A stretch of 39,602 nt of DNA, from positions 1 through 39,602 of the forward strand of contig JAFZKQ010000069.1 of NCBI GenBank assembly GCA_017553575.1. The letters are read 5' to 3'. The notes below the pieces were generated by a model. It worked only from the letters and a program-made list of their open reading frames with translations. It made no database searches and was not told the DNA's origin. This stretch comes from Paludibacteraceae bacterium (GTDB lineage Bacteria > Bacteroidota > Bacteroidia > Bacteroidales > Paludibacteraceae). How positions within the stretch are numbered: position 1 is the first letter of the stretch; each line of letters begins with the position of its first letter. The translations under genes and the position numbers were made by a program. Positions 24,837 through 33,211 of this stretch are shown here, in pieces.

Positions 24837-24844
24837 CAAAAATA
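24837..24844 (-). promoter_or_regulatory. -7 element for the protease/cyclo-ligase/hemW run
   Basis: Minus strand TATTTTTG fits TAnnTTTG, 27 bases before the protease ATG. It is back-to-back with the CYTH gene promoter element at 24851-24858. Confidence 0.45.
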
Positions 24845-24850
24845 AGTTTT

Positions 24851-24858
24851 TACTTTTG
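24851..24858 (+). promoter_or_regulatory. -7 element for the CYTH-MATE pair
   Basis: TACTTTTG matches TAnnTTTG, 76 bases before the CYTH ATG. The divergent promoter for the proteases overlaps the same short intergenic stretch. Confidence 0.5.
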
Positions 24859-24934
24859 TATAAAAGTGAGAGATTCCCCTAAATTCGAAAAAATTTTAGT
24901 TTGGGAGAACCGTCTAAGACAAGTTGACAACAAA

Positions 24935-25399
24935 ATGAATTTAGAAATAGAACGTAAATTCCTCTTGAAGGATGACTCATGGAAAGCAGGCAACATTGGC
25001 ATCCATTATAAACAAGCCTATTTGAATGAACCGGGAGGAAACACCGTCCGCGTAAGGATTGAAGGTGACGAGGCAAAATTAACCATCAAGAGCAAAGCCA
25101 TAGGCATATCCCGCCAAGAGTTTGAATACACCATTCCTTTGGCCGATGCAGAGGCCTTGTTCCTTTTGGCACGTACGCCCATCGTGGAGAAATACCGCTA
25201 CAAGATTCCTTATGCAGGTAATATATGGGAGGTAGACGAGTTCGTTGGCCAGAACGAAGGTTTGGTCGTGGCAGAGATTGAACTCAACTCGGAAAATCAA
25301 GCCTTTGAAAAACCCTCTTGGATTGGCGATGAGGTGACAGGAGATAAGCGATACTACAATTCACACCTAGCCCGCCATCCTTATTCTGAATGGAAATAA
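24935..25399 (+). CDS. CYTH-domain (triphosphate tunnel) protein
   Basis: 154 residues from the ATG at 24935, giving MNLEIERKFLLKDDSWK; the frame is open further upstream to 24866 but that part is not family-like. The ExExK signature (EIERK) binds metal and triphosphate, and alternating charged strands follow (VRVRIEGDEAKLTIKSK, FEYTIPL, VEKYRYKIPY, WEVDEFVGQNEGLVVAEIEL), the eight-stranded tunnel pattern. Bacterial members hydrolyse inorganic triphosphate or similar; some are class IV adenylate cyclases, which I consider less likely. The stop overlaps the start of the downstream MATE gene by 10 bases, so the two are translated together. Confidence 0.92.
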   Translation: MNLEIERKFLLKDDSWKAGNIGIHYKQAYLNEPGGNTVRVRIEGDEAKLTIKSKAIGISRQEFEYTIPLADAEALFLLARTPIVEKYRYKIPYAGNIWEVDEFVGQNEGLVVAEIELNSENQAFEKPSWIGDEVTGDKRYYNSHLARHPYSEWK

Positions 25400-26721
25400 G
25401 TTTCGACAGACATTTTCAATATAAAGATATCCTGCAAGCGGTGACACCGGCCGTTCTGATGATGATTGTGACCTCCATCTACAGCATCATCGACGGCTAC
25501 TTCGTCTCCAACTATGTGGGAACGACGGCCTTTGCTGCCATCAATTTGGTTACGCCCGTGGCTATGCTCATAGGGGCGACCGGGTTCATGGTAGGCACAG
25601 GAGGTAGTGCTCTTATTGCCAAAACGTTAGGAAGAAAAAAAGAGGAAAATGCCAATCGAATTTTTTCGATGTTGCTGCAGTTTCTCCTATCCATCGGCAT
25701 TCCGTTGAGTTTCATCCTTTTCTTCTTTGCGAAGGAGATCTGTCAACTGTTGGGTGCGGAGGAAGATCTGTTAGCTGACAGCATTGTCTATACTCGGTTC
25801 CTCGCCATCTCGTTGCCGGCGTTCATGTTGCAGATTGTTTTCCAATCTTTCTACATGGTGGCGGGTAGGCCTCTGTTGGGAACCATCATGTCCGTGGTCT
25901 GCGGTGTGGCGAACGTTTTGTTGGACCTGCTTTTTGTCGTCCACCTGCAAATGGGAATCGAGGGGGCCGGAATAGCGACCAATGTGGCCGAATTCATCGG
26001 CGGATTCTTCCCTATCTACTATTTCGCGACTTCACGGAAGAACTTGCGTCTGAAACTCGTACGTACGAAATGGGTATGGCGCTACATTGCCAAAACCTGC
26101 CTGAATGGCTCGTCCGAATATGTGGGCAACATCGCCTTTTCCGTCGTCAGCATCTGCTATAACATCCAGTTGATACGGTTCCTTGGGGAGGCTGGAATTG
26201 CCGCCTATGGCATCATTCTATATGTGGGCTATATCTTTTATGCCATCATTGAGGGGTATAACATAGCCATAACACCGATTGTCGGATACCAATATGGAGC
26301 GGGCAACAAAAAGGAGCTACACAATCTTTTCAAGAAGAGTATTGTAATCATGACGGTGGGAGGCTTCTGCCTTATGCTTTTGTCCGAACTCTCCAGCCAT
26401 CCGTTGGCGATGCTTTTTGTCGGATACGACCTCTCCTTGACGGAGTTGGCCACCCATGCTTTCCGCATCTATATGCTCAGTTTTGTCATTTGTGGAGTGA
26501 ATCTCTTCATATCGGCCCTATTCACAGGACTCAACAATGGAGGTGTATCCGCATTCATTGCCATCATCCGTTCTTTGGTTTTCGAAACGGGAGCCGTATT
26601 CATCCTACCGTTCTTCTTGGGTTCTGATGGCATCTGGTGTGCTGTTATCGTGGCAGAAGTTCTGGCTGCGGGCGTCTCGTTCTATCTAATCAAGAAACAT
26701 AGGAGACGGTATGGGTATTGA
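25390..26721 (+). CDS. MATE-family multidrug/cation exporter
   Basis: 443 residues with about 12 hydrophobic helices and the duplicated MATE layout: VTPAVLMMIVTSIYSIIDGY and TGGSALIAKTLGRKKEENA in the first half; GYNIAITPIVGYQYGAGNKK in the second. MATE proteins export organic cations or drugs in exchange for Na+ or H+. The ATG at 25390 lies inside the end of the CYTH gene (ten-base overlap), consistent with translational coupling. Substrate cannot be read from sequence. It is followed by a minus-strand gene 70 bases away. Confidence 0.94.
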   Translation: MEISFDRHFQYKDILQAVTPAVLMMIVTSIYSIIDGYFVSNYVGTTAFAAINLVTPVAMLIGATGFMVGTGGSALIAKTLGRKKEENANRIFSMLLQFLLSIGIPLSFILFFFAKEICQLLGAEEDLLADSIVYTRFLAISLPAFMLQIVFQSFYMVAGRPLLGTIMSVVCGVANVLLDLLFVVHLQMGIEGAGIATNVAEFIGGFFPIYYFATSRKNLRLKLVRTKWVWRYIAKTCLNGSSEYVGNIAFSVVSICYNIQLIRFLGEAGIAAYGIILYVGYIFYAIIEGYNIAITPIVGYQYGAGNKKELHNLFKKSIVIMTVGGFCLMLLSELSSHPLAMLFVGYDLSLTELATHAFRIYMLSFVICGVNLFISALFTGLNNGGVSAFIAIIRSLVFETGAVFILPFFLGSDGIWCAVIVAEVLAAGVSFYLIKKHRRRYGY

Positions 26722-26791
26722 CCCGACTTTCGCCCACGGGAAGGCCAAGCACTGAACCTCTACAAAGGCGCATACATACAAGACGGAGCGG

Positions 26792-27136
26792 TCATATCTT
26801 TGAAAGGAGGGAGATGCCTTGGACGAACTTTACCGCACCTCCGATAATCGCACCAAAGGCAATTACATAGGAGCCTGTTCCAGCAGAGTTTATACAGGAG
26901 AGGATGGTGACAAGTAGGCCTATGCCACAGATGATTCCGCCAATAATCAAATTTTTGGAGGCCTCTTTTTTGCGGACTTTTGCAATCTCGTCCGAGACCT
27001 GCTTCACGATGGTCTTGGCCACCTCTTCGTTCACACCTTGTCCGACAAGCACCTTTCGAACCTCCCTGGCGGTCATATCCTTCTTGAGAATCATATCAGC
27101 GACATACTGATAAAGTGCATCTATATTATTTTCCAT
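26792..27136 (-). CDS. Small membrane protein, unrecognised
   Basis: 114 residues. The first 65 residues are helical and charged (MENNIDALYQYVADMILKKD, EVRKVLVGQGVNEEVAKTIV); the second part has two membrane helices, NLIIGGIICGIGLLVTILSC and SYVIAFGAIIGGAVKFVQGI. The N-terminal part looks like a cytoplasmic helical hairpin, similar to proteins with short amphipathic domains before two helices that are common and unnamed in Bacteroidales. I can assign no function. It sits 146 bases upstream of argS in the same orientation, but with no promoter element I could pick out. In the gap 27137-27281 there is an inverted repeat CGTCTCTT ... AAGAGACG. Confidence 0.8.
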   Translation of the reverse strand: MENNIDALYQYVADMILKKDMTAREVRKVLVGQGVNEEVAKTIVKQVSDEIAKVRKKEASKNLIIGGIICGIGLLVTILSCINSAGTGSYVIAFGAIIGGAVKFVQGISLLSKI

Positions 27137-27281
27137 ATAGTTTTAAATCAATTATAAAGCATCGTCTCTTCTAGACGGCAGGCATTCACCTCCCACTCAT
27201 CCCAAAGAGACGACACTACCCATAGCCCCTTATTCAGTTTAGGGAATATAGGAAATAAAAAACTTCTATTATCAACAAATC

Positions 27282-29075
27282 TTACATTCTCTCAGGCACC
27301 TCGATGCCAAGCAATCCCATACCGGTCTTGATGACCTTGGCGATGCTTTGTGAAAGCAACAGACGGAAGGCCTTCTTTTGGTCGTCTGCTTCCTTCAAGA
27401 TGGAGAAGTCATGATAGAACTGGTTGTACTCCTTCACCAATTCATAGACATAGTTGGCAATCAAAGCCGGACTATACTCCTTTCCTGCCTGGCGAACCAC
27501 CTCTGGGAAGTTTGCCAAGTTTTGGATCAAACTTGACTCACGGTCAGAGACCTCCATATCCTCAGGCAAAGCCGTTGGCAACTGGAAGCCCGACTCTTGT
27601 GCCTTACGAAGCACCGAGCAAATACGGGCATGCGTATATTGGATGAACGGACCTGTGTTTCCATTGAAATCGATGGACTCCTTCGGATTGAAAGTCATGT
27701 TCTTACGAGGGTCTACCTTCAAGATGAAGTATTTCAATGCGCCCAAACCGCAGATGCGGGCGATGTTGGCAATCTCCTCTTCGCTACAACCATCCAACTT
27801 ACCAAGTTCATCGGAAGTCTCACGGGCAGTGGCAATCATCTCGTCCATCAAGTCGTCAGCATCCACCACAGTTCCCTCGCGTGACTTCATCTTACCCTCA
27901 GGCAATTCGACCATACCGTAGGAGAAGTGAACCAAATCCTTACCCCAAGAGAAACCGAGGCGATCCAACAAGATGGAGAGCACTTGGAAATGGTAGTTTT
28001 GCTCGTTACCCACTACATAGATCATCTTATCGATGGCATATTCGCGAAAACGTTGTTGAGCCGTACCGATATCTTGCGTCATGTAGACGGATGTGCCATC
28101 CGAACGGAGCAACAACTTCTCATCCAAGCCGTCTTTCGTCAAGTCAGCCCAAACGGAACCATCCTCCCGACGGTAGAACAAGCCTTTCTCCAAGCCCTCG
28201 TTCACCTTTGCCTTTCCGTCGAGGTAGGTCTGTGACTCATAATAGATCTTGTCGAAGCCGACACCCAATCGTTGGTACGTCTCGTCAAAACCTTTGTAAA
28301 CCCAGTTGTTCATCATCGTCCAAAGGGCACGGACATCGGCGTCGCCATCCTCCCATTTCTTCAACATGGATTGAGCCTCCTGCATCAAAGGAGCCTGCTT
28401 CTTGGCCTCCTCCTCGCTCATGCCCTTCTCCATCAACTCTTTGACTTGCGCCTTATACTCCTTGTCGAAACGTACATAGTAGTCGCCTACCAAGTGGTCG
28501 CCCTTCTTGCCGGATGATTCAGGAGTCTCACCGTTTCCGAACTTCTGCCATGCCAACATGGACTTGCAGATATGGATACCACGGTCGTTTACAATGTTGG
28601 TCTTCACCACACGGTTTCCGTTTGCCTTCAAGATTTGGCAAAGGCTGAAGCCCAACAAGTTGTTACGGATGTGGCCCAAGTGGAGCGGCTTGTTCGTGTT
28701 TGGTGAAGAGTATTCCACCATATACAATGGCGAACTCTCTGTCGGAGCCGTGGTTCCGTAGTTCTTATCGGCCACGATGGCGTTGAGCGTCCCTATCCAG
28801 TGGTTTTGGGAGATAGAGAGGTTCAAGAAACCTTTGATCACATTAAACTTAGAGACAAGCGGTTCGATCCGTTGCAATTCCGCTCCTATTTCTTGAGCCG
28901 TCACCTCGGGCGACTTCTTCGATATTTTCAAGAAAGGGAACACAACTAACGTATAGTCTCCCTCAAACTCCTTCCTTGTAGCCTGCAACTGAATCGTCTT
29001 TTCGTCTACAGATTGTCCGTAAAGGGTCTCCACCACTTTACATACGGACTGAGCCAATGTGTTTTCTATTGCCAT
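27282..29075 (-). CDS. argS: Arginine-tRNA ligase
   Basis: 597 residues, class I synthetase. It has the N-terminal additional domain, the HIGH-type motif in SSPNTNKPLHLGHIRNNLLG, GDYYVRFDKEYK, VVGNEQNYHFQVLSILLDRL, the region LPEGKMKSREGTVVDADDL that carries the KMSKS-like loop, and a C-terminal DALR anticodon-binding domain ending GMGLLGIEVPERM. It charges tRNA-Arg. The start ATG at 29075 is supported by MAIENTLAQSVCKVV, typical of the family. A promoter-like -7 element lies at 29170-29177. Confidence 0.98.
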   Translation of the reverse strand: MAIENTLAQSVCKVVETLYGQSVDEKTIQLQATRKEFEGDYTLVVFPFLKISKKSPEVTAQEIGAELQRIEPLVSKFNVIKGFLNLSISQNHWIGTLNAIVADKNYGTTAPTESSPLYMVEYSSPNTNKPLHLGHIRNNLLGFSLCQILKANGNRVVKTNIVNDRGIHICKSMLAWQKFGNGETPESSGKKGDHLVGDYYVRFDKEYKAQVKELMEKGMSEEEAKKQAPLMQEAQSMLKKWEDGDADVRALWTMMNNWVYKGFDETYQRLGVGFDKIYYESQTYLDGKAKVNEGLEKGLFYRREDGSVWADLTKDGLDEKLLLRSDGTSVYMTQDIGTAQQRFREYAIDKMIYVVGNEQNYHFQVLSILLDRLGFSWGKDLVHFSYGMVELPEGKMKSREGTVVDADDLMDEMIATARETSDELGKLDGCSEEEIANIARICGLGALKYFILKVDPRKNMTFNPKESIDFNGNTGPFIQYTHARICSVLRKAQESGFQLPTALPEDMEVSDRESSLIQNLANFPEVVRQAGKEYSPALIANYVYELVKEYNQFYHDFSILKEADDQKKAFRLLLSQSIAKVIKTGMGLLGIEVPERM

Positions 29076-29169
29076 TTCTCTATTATTAGGGTACTCAATA
29101 AAATCCTATTCTCGGGGACTTCCATCCAACCATGGAGGCATAAAGAAGCCCGCCCTTCCTAAGAAGGAG

Positions 29170-29177
29170 CAAAGATA
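29170..29177 (-). promoter_or_regulatory. argS: -7 element of the argS promoter
   Basis: Minus strand TATCTTTG matches TAnnTTTG and stands 95 bases before the argS ATG. I see no properly spaced upstream TTG. Confidence 0.45.
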
Positions 29178-29219
29178 ATGCTTTTGAAAGAATTACGGAA
29201 ACTATTTTGGTGGGCCACA

Positions 29220-29295
29220 CGGAAATTTCATTTCCGCACGGGCTCGCACCCCTGATTACAGTCCTTCCGCATTTCCGCATGGGTTCACACCCGTG
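29220..29295. repeat. Short repeated hairpin element between argS and the DUF6985 gene
   Basis: A perfect inverted repeat CGGAAAT-TTC-ATTTCCG (29220-29236) is followed by two imperfect direct copies of a 24-base unit, 29231-29254 and 29272-29295, starting 41 bases apart. The shared pattern is TTTCCGCAyGGGyTCrCACCC. The second copy can pair with itself (CATGGGT / ACCCGTG around TCAC). No gene is evident in 29076-29321. It looks like a remnant of a dispersed Bacteroidota repeat, but that is inference. Confidence 0.6.
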
Positions 29296-29321
29296 TCTGT
29301 GTTATGTGATATTATATACAA

Positions 29322-30230
29322 CTATAAAATATCCGTCTGCAAAACGACCTTTACCTTGTCTTCCGAAAGCACAAAAGCCAAACCGCATTCTTCCTCCCAT
29401 GGACATTCGCACAACCATGCGAACATACCATCATACATGAAATAAAGAGTCTTAAAGTCTATCAAATCCATGATATTCTCTTTTGTCACATTCTTTTTGG
29501 TATATGGGCGAGGGACTCTCCAATACTCTTTTATTTCATCATACATGGATAAATAGTATTCAAGCAGCACACGAGGTATTTCTTCCAAATACCTTGATTC
29601 GTTTTCCTGATACTTTTTATAAGACGCCCTATGCACATCGGTGATACCATCCTCATAATCACAAGTCGCTATGCTTATCAATTTCTCTTTCCCATACAAC
29701 AACATTTTTTCTCTCTTCTCCCAACCTTCGTCATATATCATCTCTCCGAAAACTGGATCGTCGATCTTGCGATAATCATATAATTGGGATGGTGTAATGA
29801 CACGAGGGGTATCTTCGGAAAGAAGAATAGCAAGCCCATTATCCTCCCAACTAAATCTACATATCCACCCAAAATTTCCTTTTCTATCAAAATACAACGA
29901 CATAATCATAAACATTCTGAAAATTCGTTCTGCTTTGATTGTATCCTTTTGGGCATCTTCTGAAAGTTCGACAACTTTATCAATTTCTTCGAAATGATCT
30001 AGAAAATACTCCAATAAAGTAAGAGGAACTGTCTTCTTATAATTAGATACATTTTTTTCATACGTAAGATATGCATCTCTTTGAACATCCAAAATTCCCT
30101 CCTTGTTATCATCCTTGACTCTAATGTCCATTTGTTTTTGTCGACCAAACAAGGAGATGTCTACAGTCTTAACCCATTCGTCATTTTGGTACTCTAATTG
30201 TCCAAAAACCAGATCATTATTTTTTTTCAT
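29322..30230 (-). CDS. Tandem-duplicated DUF6985-like protein
   Basis: 302 residues made of two related halves, about 6-150 and 157-302. Each half has VFG(Q/E)xxYxxxW, then xLFG/LYGK, I(L/T)DV(Q/H)RxxY, LLEY(F/Y)L, and a closing F(G/A)W(L/I)C ... W E ... GLA(I/F)(L/V)LSED. This fits a DUF6985-type unit, a family I connect with bacterial immunity-protein-like contexts; the assignment is from memory of the pattern, so moderate. There is no signal peptide or membrane segment. It is divergent from the SUKH-Sel1 gene, and its leader of about 140 bases contains a hairpin (30279-30298). It could equally be a ligand-binding or stress protein. Confidence 0.65.
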   Translation of the reverse strand: MKKNNDLVFGQLEYQNDEWVKTVDISLFGRQKQMDIRVKDDNKEGILDVQRDAYLTYEKNVSNYKKTVPLTLLEYFLDHFEEIDKVVELSEDAQKDTIKAERIFRMFMIMSLYFDRKGNFGWICRFSWEDNGLAILLSEDTPRVITPSQLYDYRKIDDPVFGEMIYDEGWEKREKMLLYGKEKLISIATCDYEDGITDVHRASYKKYQENESRYLEEIPRVLLEYYLSMYDEIKEYWRVPRPYTKKNVTKENIMDLIDFKTLYFMYDGMFAWLCECPWEEECGLAFVLSEDKVKVVLQTDIL

Positions 30231-30278
30231 ATTTTATTAAATATCACTACTACGTTTTTTTCTACTTTCTTCGCCGCT

Positions 30279-30298
30279 ATTCCTCCCGAATGAGGAAT
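30279..30298 (-). other. Hairpin in the DUF6985-gene leader
   Basis: Perfect 7-bp inverted repeat ATTCCTC-CCGAAT-GAGGAAT, between the -7 element at 30380-30387 and the start codon at 30230. Possible leader structure; no known riboswitch is recognised. Confidence 0.35.
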
Positions 30299-30379
30299 GT
30301 TGTTATTGATGATAGAAGGCTGATTTTAATTTCTTTTTGGGAAAGGCCTTGACTCCCAAAACTTATTTTTTTGTATAGG

Positions 30380-30387
30380 CAAATATA
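30380..30387 (-). promoter_or_regulatory. -7 element for the DUF6985 gene
   Basis: Minus strand TATATTTG matches TAnnTTTG. The 304-base gap 30231-30534 is AT-rich and holds two divergent promoters plus the leader hairpin; nothing else was seen. Confidence 0.5.
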
Positions 30388-30476
30388 CAACTATAATTTT
30401 AATTACATCTAATCAATACCAAATGCCACGGAAATTACCGTACTTGCTTGTTTAATTACGATTAGAAAGTGTATGC

Positions 30477-30508
30477 TTGATTTTTTATCATTCTTTTTTG
30501 TATATTTG
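30477..30508 (+). promoter_or_regulatory. Promoter for the SUKH-Sel1 gene
   Basis: TTG (30477-30479), 21 bases, TATATTTG (30501-30508). The transcript would begin near 30515, leaving a leader of about 20 bases. Confidence 0.65.
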
Positions 30509-30534
30509 TCTACGTAACCAATAAAATTTAGGAA

Positions 30535-31878
30535 ATGAAATTTAAGCCTTTTTTAAACAAGTATACCACTGCTCCTATTGACGAAAAGAAAGTGGCTAAA
30601 GTCGTGAAAGCGTATGGTTGGGATATTCCCGAGGAACTTCAGCACTTCATATCAGCCTGTAAGAGAGATATTTTTGTAGAGAATGACAGCTTCTCTGCCG
30701 ACTTCAAAGTTCTTTCGTTGGATGAAATCATCGATGCAGAAACGGATTTGGGAATCGATTTCAGAGCCCTGAAGATGATACCCGTGATTGACTGTTACGA
30801 CAATCAGTTTCTTGTATATCAAATGGACAAACGTAATTGGGGCTTATACAGCATGGACGACGACATCATATTCGATGAAAATGAGTCGATGGAAGAGCTC
30901 CTGTCGTTGACGAGATATTTTGAGAGGGTACTCGCCAAGGCGGAAAGTGGAGATGTGGAAGCCATGGTGGAATTGGGCGACTGCTACAGTTCTGGCATAG
31001 GAGTACGGTCGAACGGATCTAAATCGCTCACATGGTATAAAAAAGCAGCAGAGATAGGGAACTCCGAAGCGATGAAGAATATAGCTGAAGCCTATCGCCA
31101 TGGGTATGGTGTGAAACGGGACGAGGCAAAGGCGGAGGTGTGGTACCGCATGGCTGCAAATAGTGGCAATAAGGAAGCTCAAGCCACCCTTGAAAAATGG
31201 TTGAGTGAAAAGGAGAAGGAGAGAACTGAATGGGAACAAAGACAAAAGAAGGCAGCCGAGGGTGATGTTGTGAGTCTAAATTACTTGGGCAGATCCTACT
31301 TGGGCGGGTATCATCTTGGAGAAAAGGATGTGGAGAAAGGACTCGAATGCCTTTTGAAGGCGGCCGAATTGGGCTATGCTCCAGCCATGGAGCGTTTAGG
31401 GGAATACTATGAGAGTGCCTCCCAGGATGAGATGGCCTTGGCTTGGTATAGGAAGGCAGCAGAGCAGGAGATCCCCACCTCGGTGGCTGAAGAGGAAGAT
31501 CCCCATAGAAGATTAAGGAATCCCATTTATAGTTCTATTGTGGATTCGATTGGTAGAATCGGGCTATTCTATTGGGATGGACGGGGAGTAGAGAAAGACC
31601 GGGACAAGGCGATTGAATGGTTTGTCCAAGCTTCCAATATGGGCAATCGGGTTATTTTGCATGAGCATGCGGCCTTGCTTTTTTGGGGGAATGAGAATGT
31701 TGAAAAAGATGTCGACAAGGCAATAGAACTCTTTACTATCTCAGGGAATAATGGTGATATCTCCTCGATGGAGTGGCTTGCCTATTGGTTCAAAAAAGGG
31801 GAGCAGGTACCCAAAGACTTGGAGAAAGCTGCCTATTGGGAAAAGAGAATAGAAGAGTGGCACAACCGAAAATCATAA
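30535..31878 (+). CDS. SUKH-like (SMI1/KNR4) domain fused to Sel1-like repeats
   Basis: 447 residues. The N-terminal 125 or so residues carry GWDIPEELQHFIS, MIPVIDCYDNQFLVYQM and NWGLYSMDDDIIFDENES, the usual order of motifs in SUKH (SMI1/KNR4) domains. From about residue 133 there are six or seven Sel1-type repeats, e.g. AMVELGDCYSSGIGV, WYKKAAEIGNSEAM, WYRMAANSGNKEAQ, GLFYWDGRGVEKDRDKAIEW. Sel1 repeats form alpha-solenoids that bind partners; SUKH domains often act as immunity proteins against toxins. No signal peptide, so it is cytoplasmic. It is divergent from the DUF6985 gene with its own promoter. No toxin gene is visible in this window, so an immunity role is inference only. Confidence 0.85.
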   Translation: MKFKPFLNKYTTAPIDEKKVAKVVKAYGWDIPEELQHFISACKRDIFVENDSFSADFKVLSLDEIIDAETDLGIDFRALKMIPVIDCYDNQFLVYQMDKRNWGLYSMDDDIIFDENESMEELLSLTRYFERVLAKAESGDVEAMVELGDCYSSGIGVRSNGSKSLTWYKKAAEIGNSEAMKNIAEAYRHGYGVKRDEAKAEVWYRMAANSGNKEAQATLEKWLSEKEKERTEWEQRQKKAAEGDVVSLNYLGRSYLGGYHLGEKDVEKGLECLLKAAELGYAPAMERLGEYYESASQDEMALAWYRKAAEQEIPTSVAEEEDPHRRLRNPIYSSIVDSIGRIGLFYWDGRGVEKDRDKAIEWFVQASNMGNRVILHEHAALLFWGNENVEKDVDKAIELFTISGNNGDISSMEWLAYWFKKGEQVPKDLEKAAYWEKRIEEWHNRKS

Positions 31879-31904
31879 GGGCCGTTTACTAAACACCCAT
31901 ATAA

Positions 31905-31945
31905 AAAGCGAGCATCCGAACGAATCAGATGCTCGCTTTCCTTTC
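31905..31945. terminator. Bidirectional terminator between the SUKH-Sel1 and purH genes
   Basis: A 12-bp perfect stem AAAGCGAGCATC / GATGCTCGCTTT with 11-base loop. The minus-strand side ends in TTTTTATAT; the plus side in TTTCCTTTC. The two genes converge on it. Confidence 0.85.
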
Positions 31946-31957
31946 TTGGTCACTCTA

Positions 31958-33136
31958 TTAATGGTGGAACAAACGAATGCCGGTAAACGACATCGTGATT
32001 CCATACTTGTTACAAGTCTCAATGACATTGTCATCACGGACGGATCCGCCAGGTTGAGCGATAAACTCCACACCACTCTTGTGAGCACGTTCTACGTTGT
32101 CGCCGAATGGGAAGAAGGCGTCAGAACCCAATGCCACGCCCGTGTTCTTGTTCAACCAAGCACGCTTCTCCTCAGCGGTGAAGACAGCAGGCTTCACCTT
32201 GAAAATCTTCTGCCAAGCACCCTCAGCCAAGACATCCATGTAGTCTTCGCCCATGTAGAGGTCGATAGCGTTGTCACGGTCGGCACGACCGATGCCATCC
32301 ACGAATTGCAAGCCGAGTACTTGTGGCGATTGACGCAACCACCAGTTGTCAGCCTTCGAACCTGCCAAACGAGTACAGTGGATACGGGATTGTTGTCCAG
32401 CACCGATACCGATGGCTTGACCGCCCTTCACATAACATACGGAGTTGGATTGAGTATATTTCAACGTAATCATCGCAATGGTGAGGTCTATCTTAGCCTG
32501 CTCAGTATAGTTCTTTGCCTCGGTGACGATGTTGTCGAAGAAATGCTCATCGATCTTCAACTCGTTGCGACCCTGCTCGAAAGTGACACCGAAAACCTGC
32601 TTACGCTCGATAGGCGCAGGCTCGTAGTTAGGGTCGATTTCGATGACGCAGTAGTTACCCTTCTTCTTTGCGCTAAGGATCTCCAAAGCCTCAGGAGTAA
32701 AGCCAGGAGCAATCACACCGTCGGAAACCTCACGCTTGATGACAAGAGCCGTCGCTTTGTCACAGACATCCGAAAGGGAGATGAAGTCGCCGAATGAAGA
32801 CATACGGTCAGCACCACGCGCACGGATGTAAGCGTTAGAAAGAGGTGAGAACTCTTCGATGTCCTCTACCCAATAAATCTTTTTCTCGACGTCGGAGAGA
32901 GGAAGACCCACAGCCGCACCGGCAGGTGAAACGTGCTTAAACGACGTTGCTGCTGGAAGACCAGTAGCCTTTTTCAACTCGCGCACCAATTGCCAACCAT
33001 TGAAAGCGTCCAAAAGGTTGATATAACCTGCACGGCCGTTCAAGACCTTGATGGGCAACTCGCCGTTCTCCATGAAAATACGAGAAGGCTTTTGGTTCGG
33101 ATTACATCCATACTTTAATTCTAATTCCTTTGCCAT
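31958..33136 (-). CDS. purH: Stand-alone AICAR formyltransferase (PurH C-domain type)
   Basis: 392 residues; most PurH proteins are about 510-530 because they also carry an IMP cyclohydrolase domain, which is absent here. The N-terminus (MAKELELKYGCNPNQKPSRI) and SFKHVSPAGAAVG, YIRARGADRMSSFGDFISLS, TQSNSVCYVKGGQAIGIGAG, SDAFFPFGDNVERAHKSGV and FIAQPGGSVRDDNVI are formyltransferase motifs. It transfers a formyl group from 10-formyl-THF to AICAR, the penultimate step of IMP synthesis. A cyclohydrolase must be encoded elsewhere. Short forms like this are, to my knowledge, common in Bacteroidales and some Clostridia. It is monocistronic, with the shared terminator at its 3' end. Confidence 0.93.
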   Translation of the reverse strand: MAKELELKYGCNPNQKPSRIFMENGELPIKVLNGRAGYINLLDAFNGWQLVRELKKATGLPAATSFKHVSPAGAAVGLPLSDVEKKIYWVEDIEEFSPLSNAYIRARGADRMSSFGDFISLSDVCDKATALVIKREVSDGVIAPGFTPEALEILSAKKKGNYCVIEIDPNYEPAPIERKQVFGVTFEQGRNELKIDEHFFDNIVTEAKNYTEQAKIDLTIAMITLKYTQSNSVCYVKGGQAIGIGAGQQSRIHCTRLAGSKADNWWLRQSPQVLGLQFVDGIGRADRDNAIDLYMGEDYMDVLAEGAWQKIFKVKPAVFTAEEKRAWLNKNTGVALGSDAFFPFGDNVERAHKSGVEFIAQPGGSVRDDNVIETCNKYGITMSFTGIRLFHH

Positions 33137-33211
33137 ATTATATTGTCAATGTATGTTTTCGATAACAAAAAGAAAAACCAATGCAATTCGCCTGCAAAAT
33201 TAGTAACTTTT

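Noticed and set aside
27737-28444. Plus-strand ORF of 235 codons opposite argS
   Set aside because: Arg/Ser/Pro/His-rich translation typical of antisense to a synthetase; no start signals.
31946-32797. Plus-strand ORF of 283 codons opposite purH
   Set aside because: Antisense to a clear AICAR formyltransferase; no motif.
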